The position numbers were made by a program, and so were the translations under genes. Shown here in pieces: positions 63,746-64,000 of a stretch of 64,000 nt of DNA. Source of the DNA: Microbacterium sufflavum (GTDB lineage Bacteria; Actinomycetota; Actinomycetes; Actinomycetales; Microbacteriaceae); the NCBI RefSeq assembly GCF_023091155.1, contig NZ_JAHWXK010000002.1, positions 186,001-250,000 of the forward strand. Reading direction: 5' to 3'. The notes below the pieces were generated by a model that made no database searches, was not told where the DNA came from, and saw only the letters and a list, made by a program, of their open reading frames with translations. Positions within the stretch are counted from its first letter, which is position 1. The number at the start of each line of letters is the position of its first letter.

Positions 63746-64000
63746 ATGGCGAAGAATCTGGTCGATCTGCTGTGGCGTGACAGTGCCGCTGAGACCTCGT
63801 CGCGCCGTGGACCGCGAGCCCGCCACTCCACCGACGACGTCGTGACGCGCGCGATCGACCTGGCCGATGCCGACGGCCTCGCCGCGGTCACCATCCGCGC
63901 TCTGGCCCAGGCATTGGGCCTCACCCCGATGTCGATCTACACGCACGTCAACAGCCGGGCGGATCTGCTCGTGCTGATGGCCGACGCGGTCCACGGACAG
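63746..64000 (+). CDS. TetR-family regulator (N-terminal part, cut by window end)
   Basis: The first 85 residues are visible and the frame runs off the window. After a basic start (ETSSRRGPRARHSTDDV) comes the TetR helix-turn-helix: AIDLADADGLAAVTIRALAQ, then LGLTPMSIYTHVNSRADLL. The effector domain is outside. It probably controls the divergent VOC gene and itself. TAGGCT 7 nt before the ATG predicts a leaderless mRNA. Confidence 0.88.
   Translation, partial: MAKNLVDLLWRDSAAETSSRRGPRARHSTDDVVTRAIDLADADGLAAVTIRALAQALGLTPMSIYTHVNSRADLLVLMADAVHGQ

Overview
The window is 64 kb of very GC-rich DNA with dense, short-spaced genes, frequent ATGA/GTGA stop-start overlaps and many GTG starts. Gene content and order (obgE-proB-proA-nadD-rsfS; leuS-comEA-comEC-holA-rpsT; lepA-hemW-hrcA-dnaJ-rsmE-HIT-phoH-ybeY-corC-era; leuA) are those of an actinobacterium, most likely Microbacteriaceae and probably Microbacterium (inferred from gene order and protein style; no search was possible). 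There is no transposase, integrase, phage gene or CRISPR array.

Layout. 1-5.9 kb: core genes for a ribosome-assembly GTPase, proline synthesis, NAD synthesis and ribosome silencing, ending in a short-chain dehydrogenase. 5.95-15.6 kb: a peptide/amide uptake and breakdown module. A fused double-ATPase ABC gene is transcribed away from an operon of M19 dipeptidase, binding lipoprotein, two permeases, an M24-fold hydrolase that has lost most metal ligands, an alpha/beta hydrolase and a double-headed Lrp-type regulator. 15.7-24.9 kb: small proteins, one tRNA-Ala(GGC), a flavoprotein, membrane proteins, a GH3 hydrolase, an App1-type phosphatase, DedA and pabB. 25-33 kb: leuS, a kinase-like gene, comEA, comEC (cut into two ORFs by one in-frame amber codon), holA and rpsT. 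33-42.4 kb: an inserted block with a GH1 glycosidase, an MFS transporter, an alpha/beta hydrolase and a second complete peptide ABC transporter. 42.5-53.5 kb: lepA to era, with a CIRCE heat-shock operator in front of hrcA-dnaJ.

53.5-61.3 kb is the unusual part: an accessory island between era and leuA. It holds two related ECF-type sigma factors, a membrane protein with a large outer domain, a secreted small protein, several lipoproteins and small membrane proteins. It shows repeated internal duplication: a 99-bp promoter/start module in two copies, a 147-bp duplication of the 5' end of an oxidoreductase gene fused onto a lipoprotein gene, a recurring C-terminal motif including an orphan gene tail, and a tract of ten C residues exactly where the two promoter copies diverge. 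This looks like a fast-changing surface-protein locus.

61.3-64 kb: leuA behind a leucine-codon leader peptide with an attenuator-like hairpin, then a VOC-family gene divergent from a TetR-family regulator cut by the window end. A pattern runs through the whole window: at least twelve start codons lie 6 or 7 nt after a TANNNT -10 hexamer, which predicts leaderless mRNAs.
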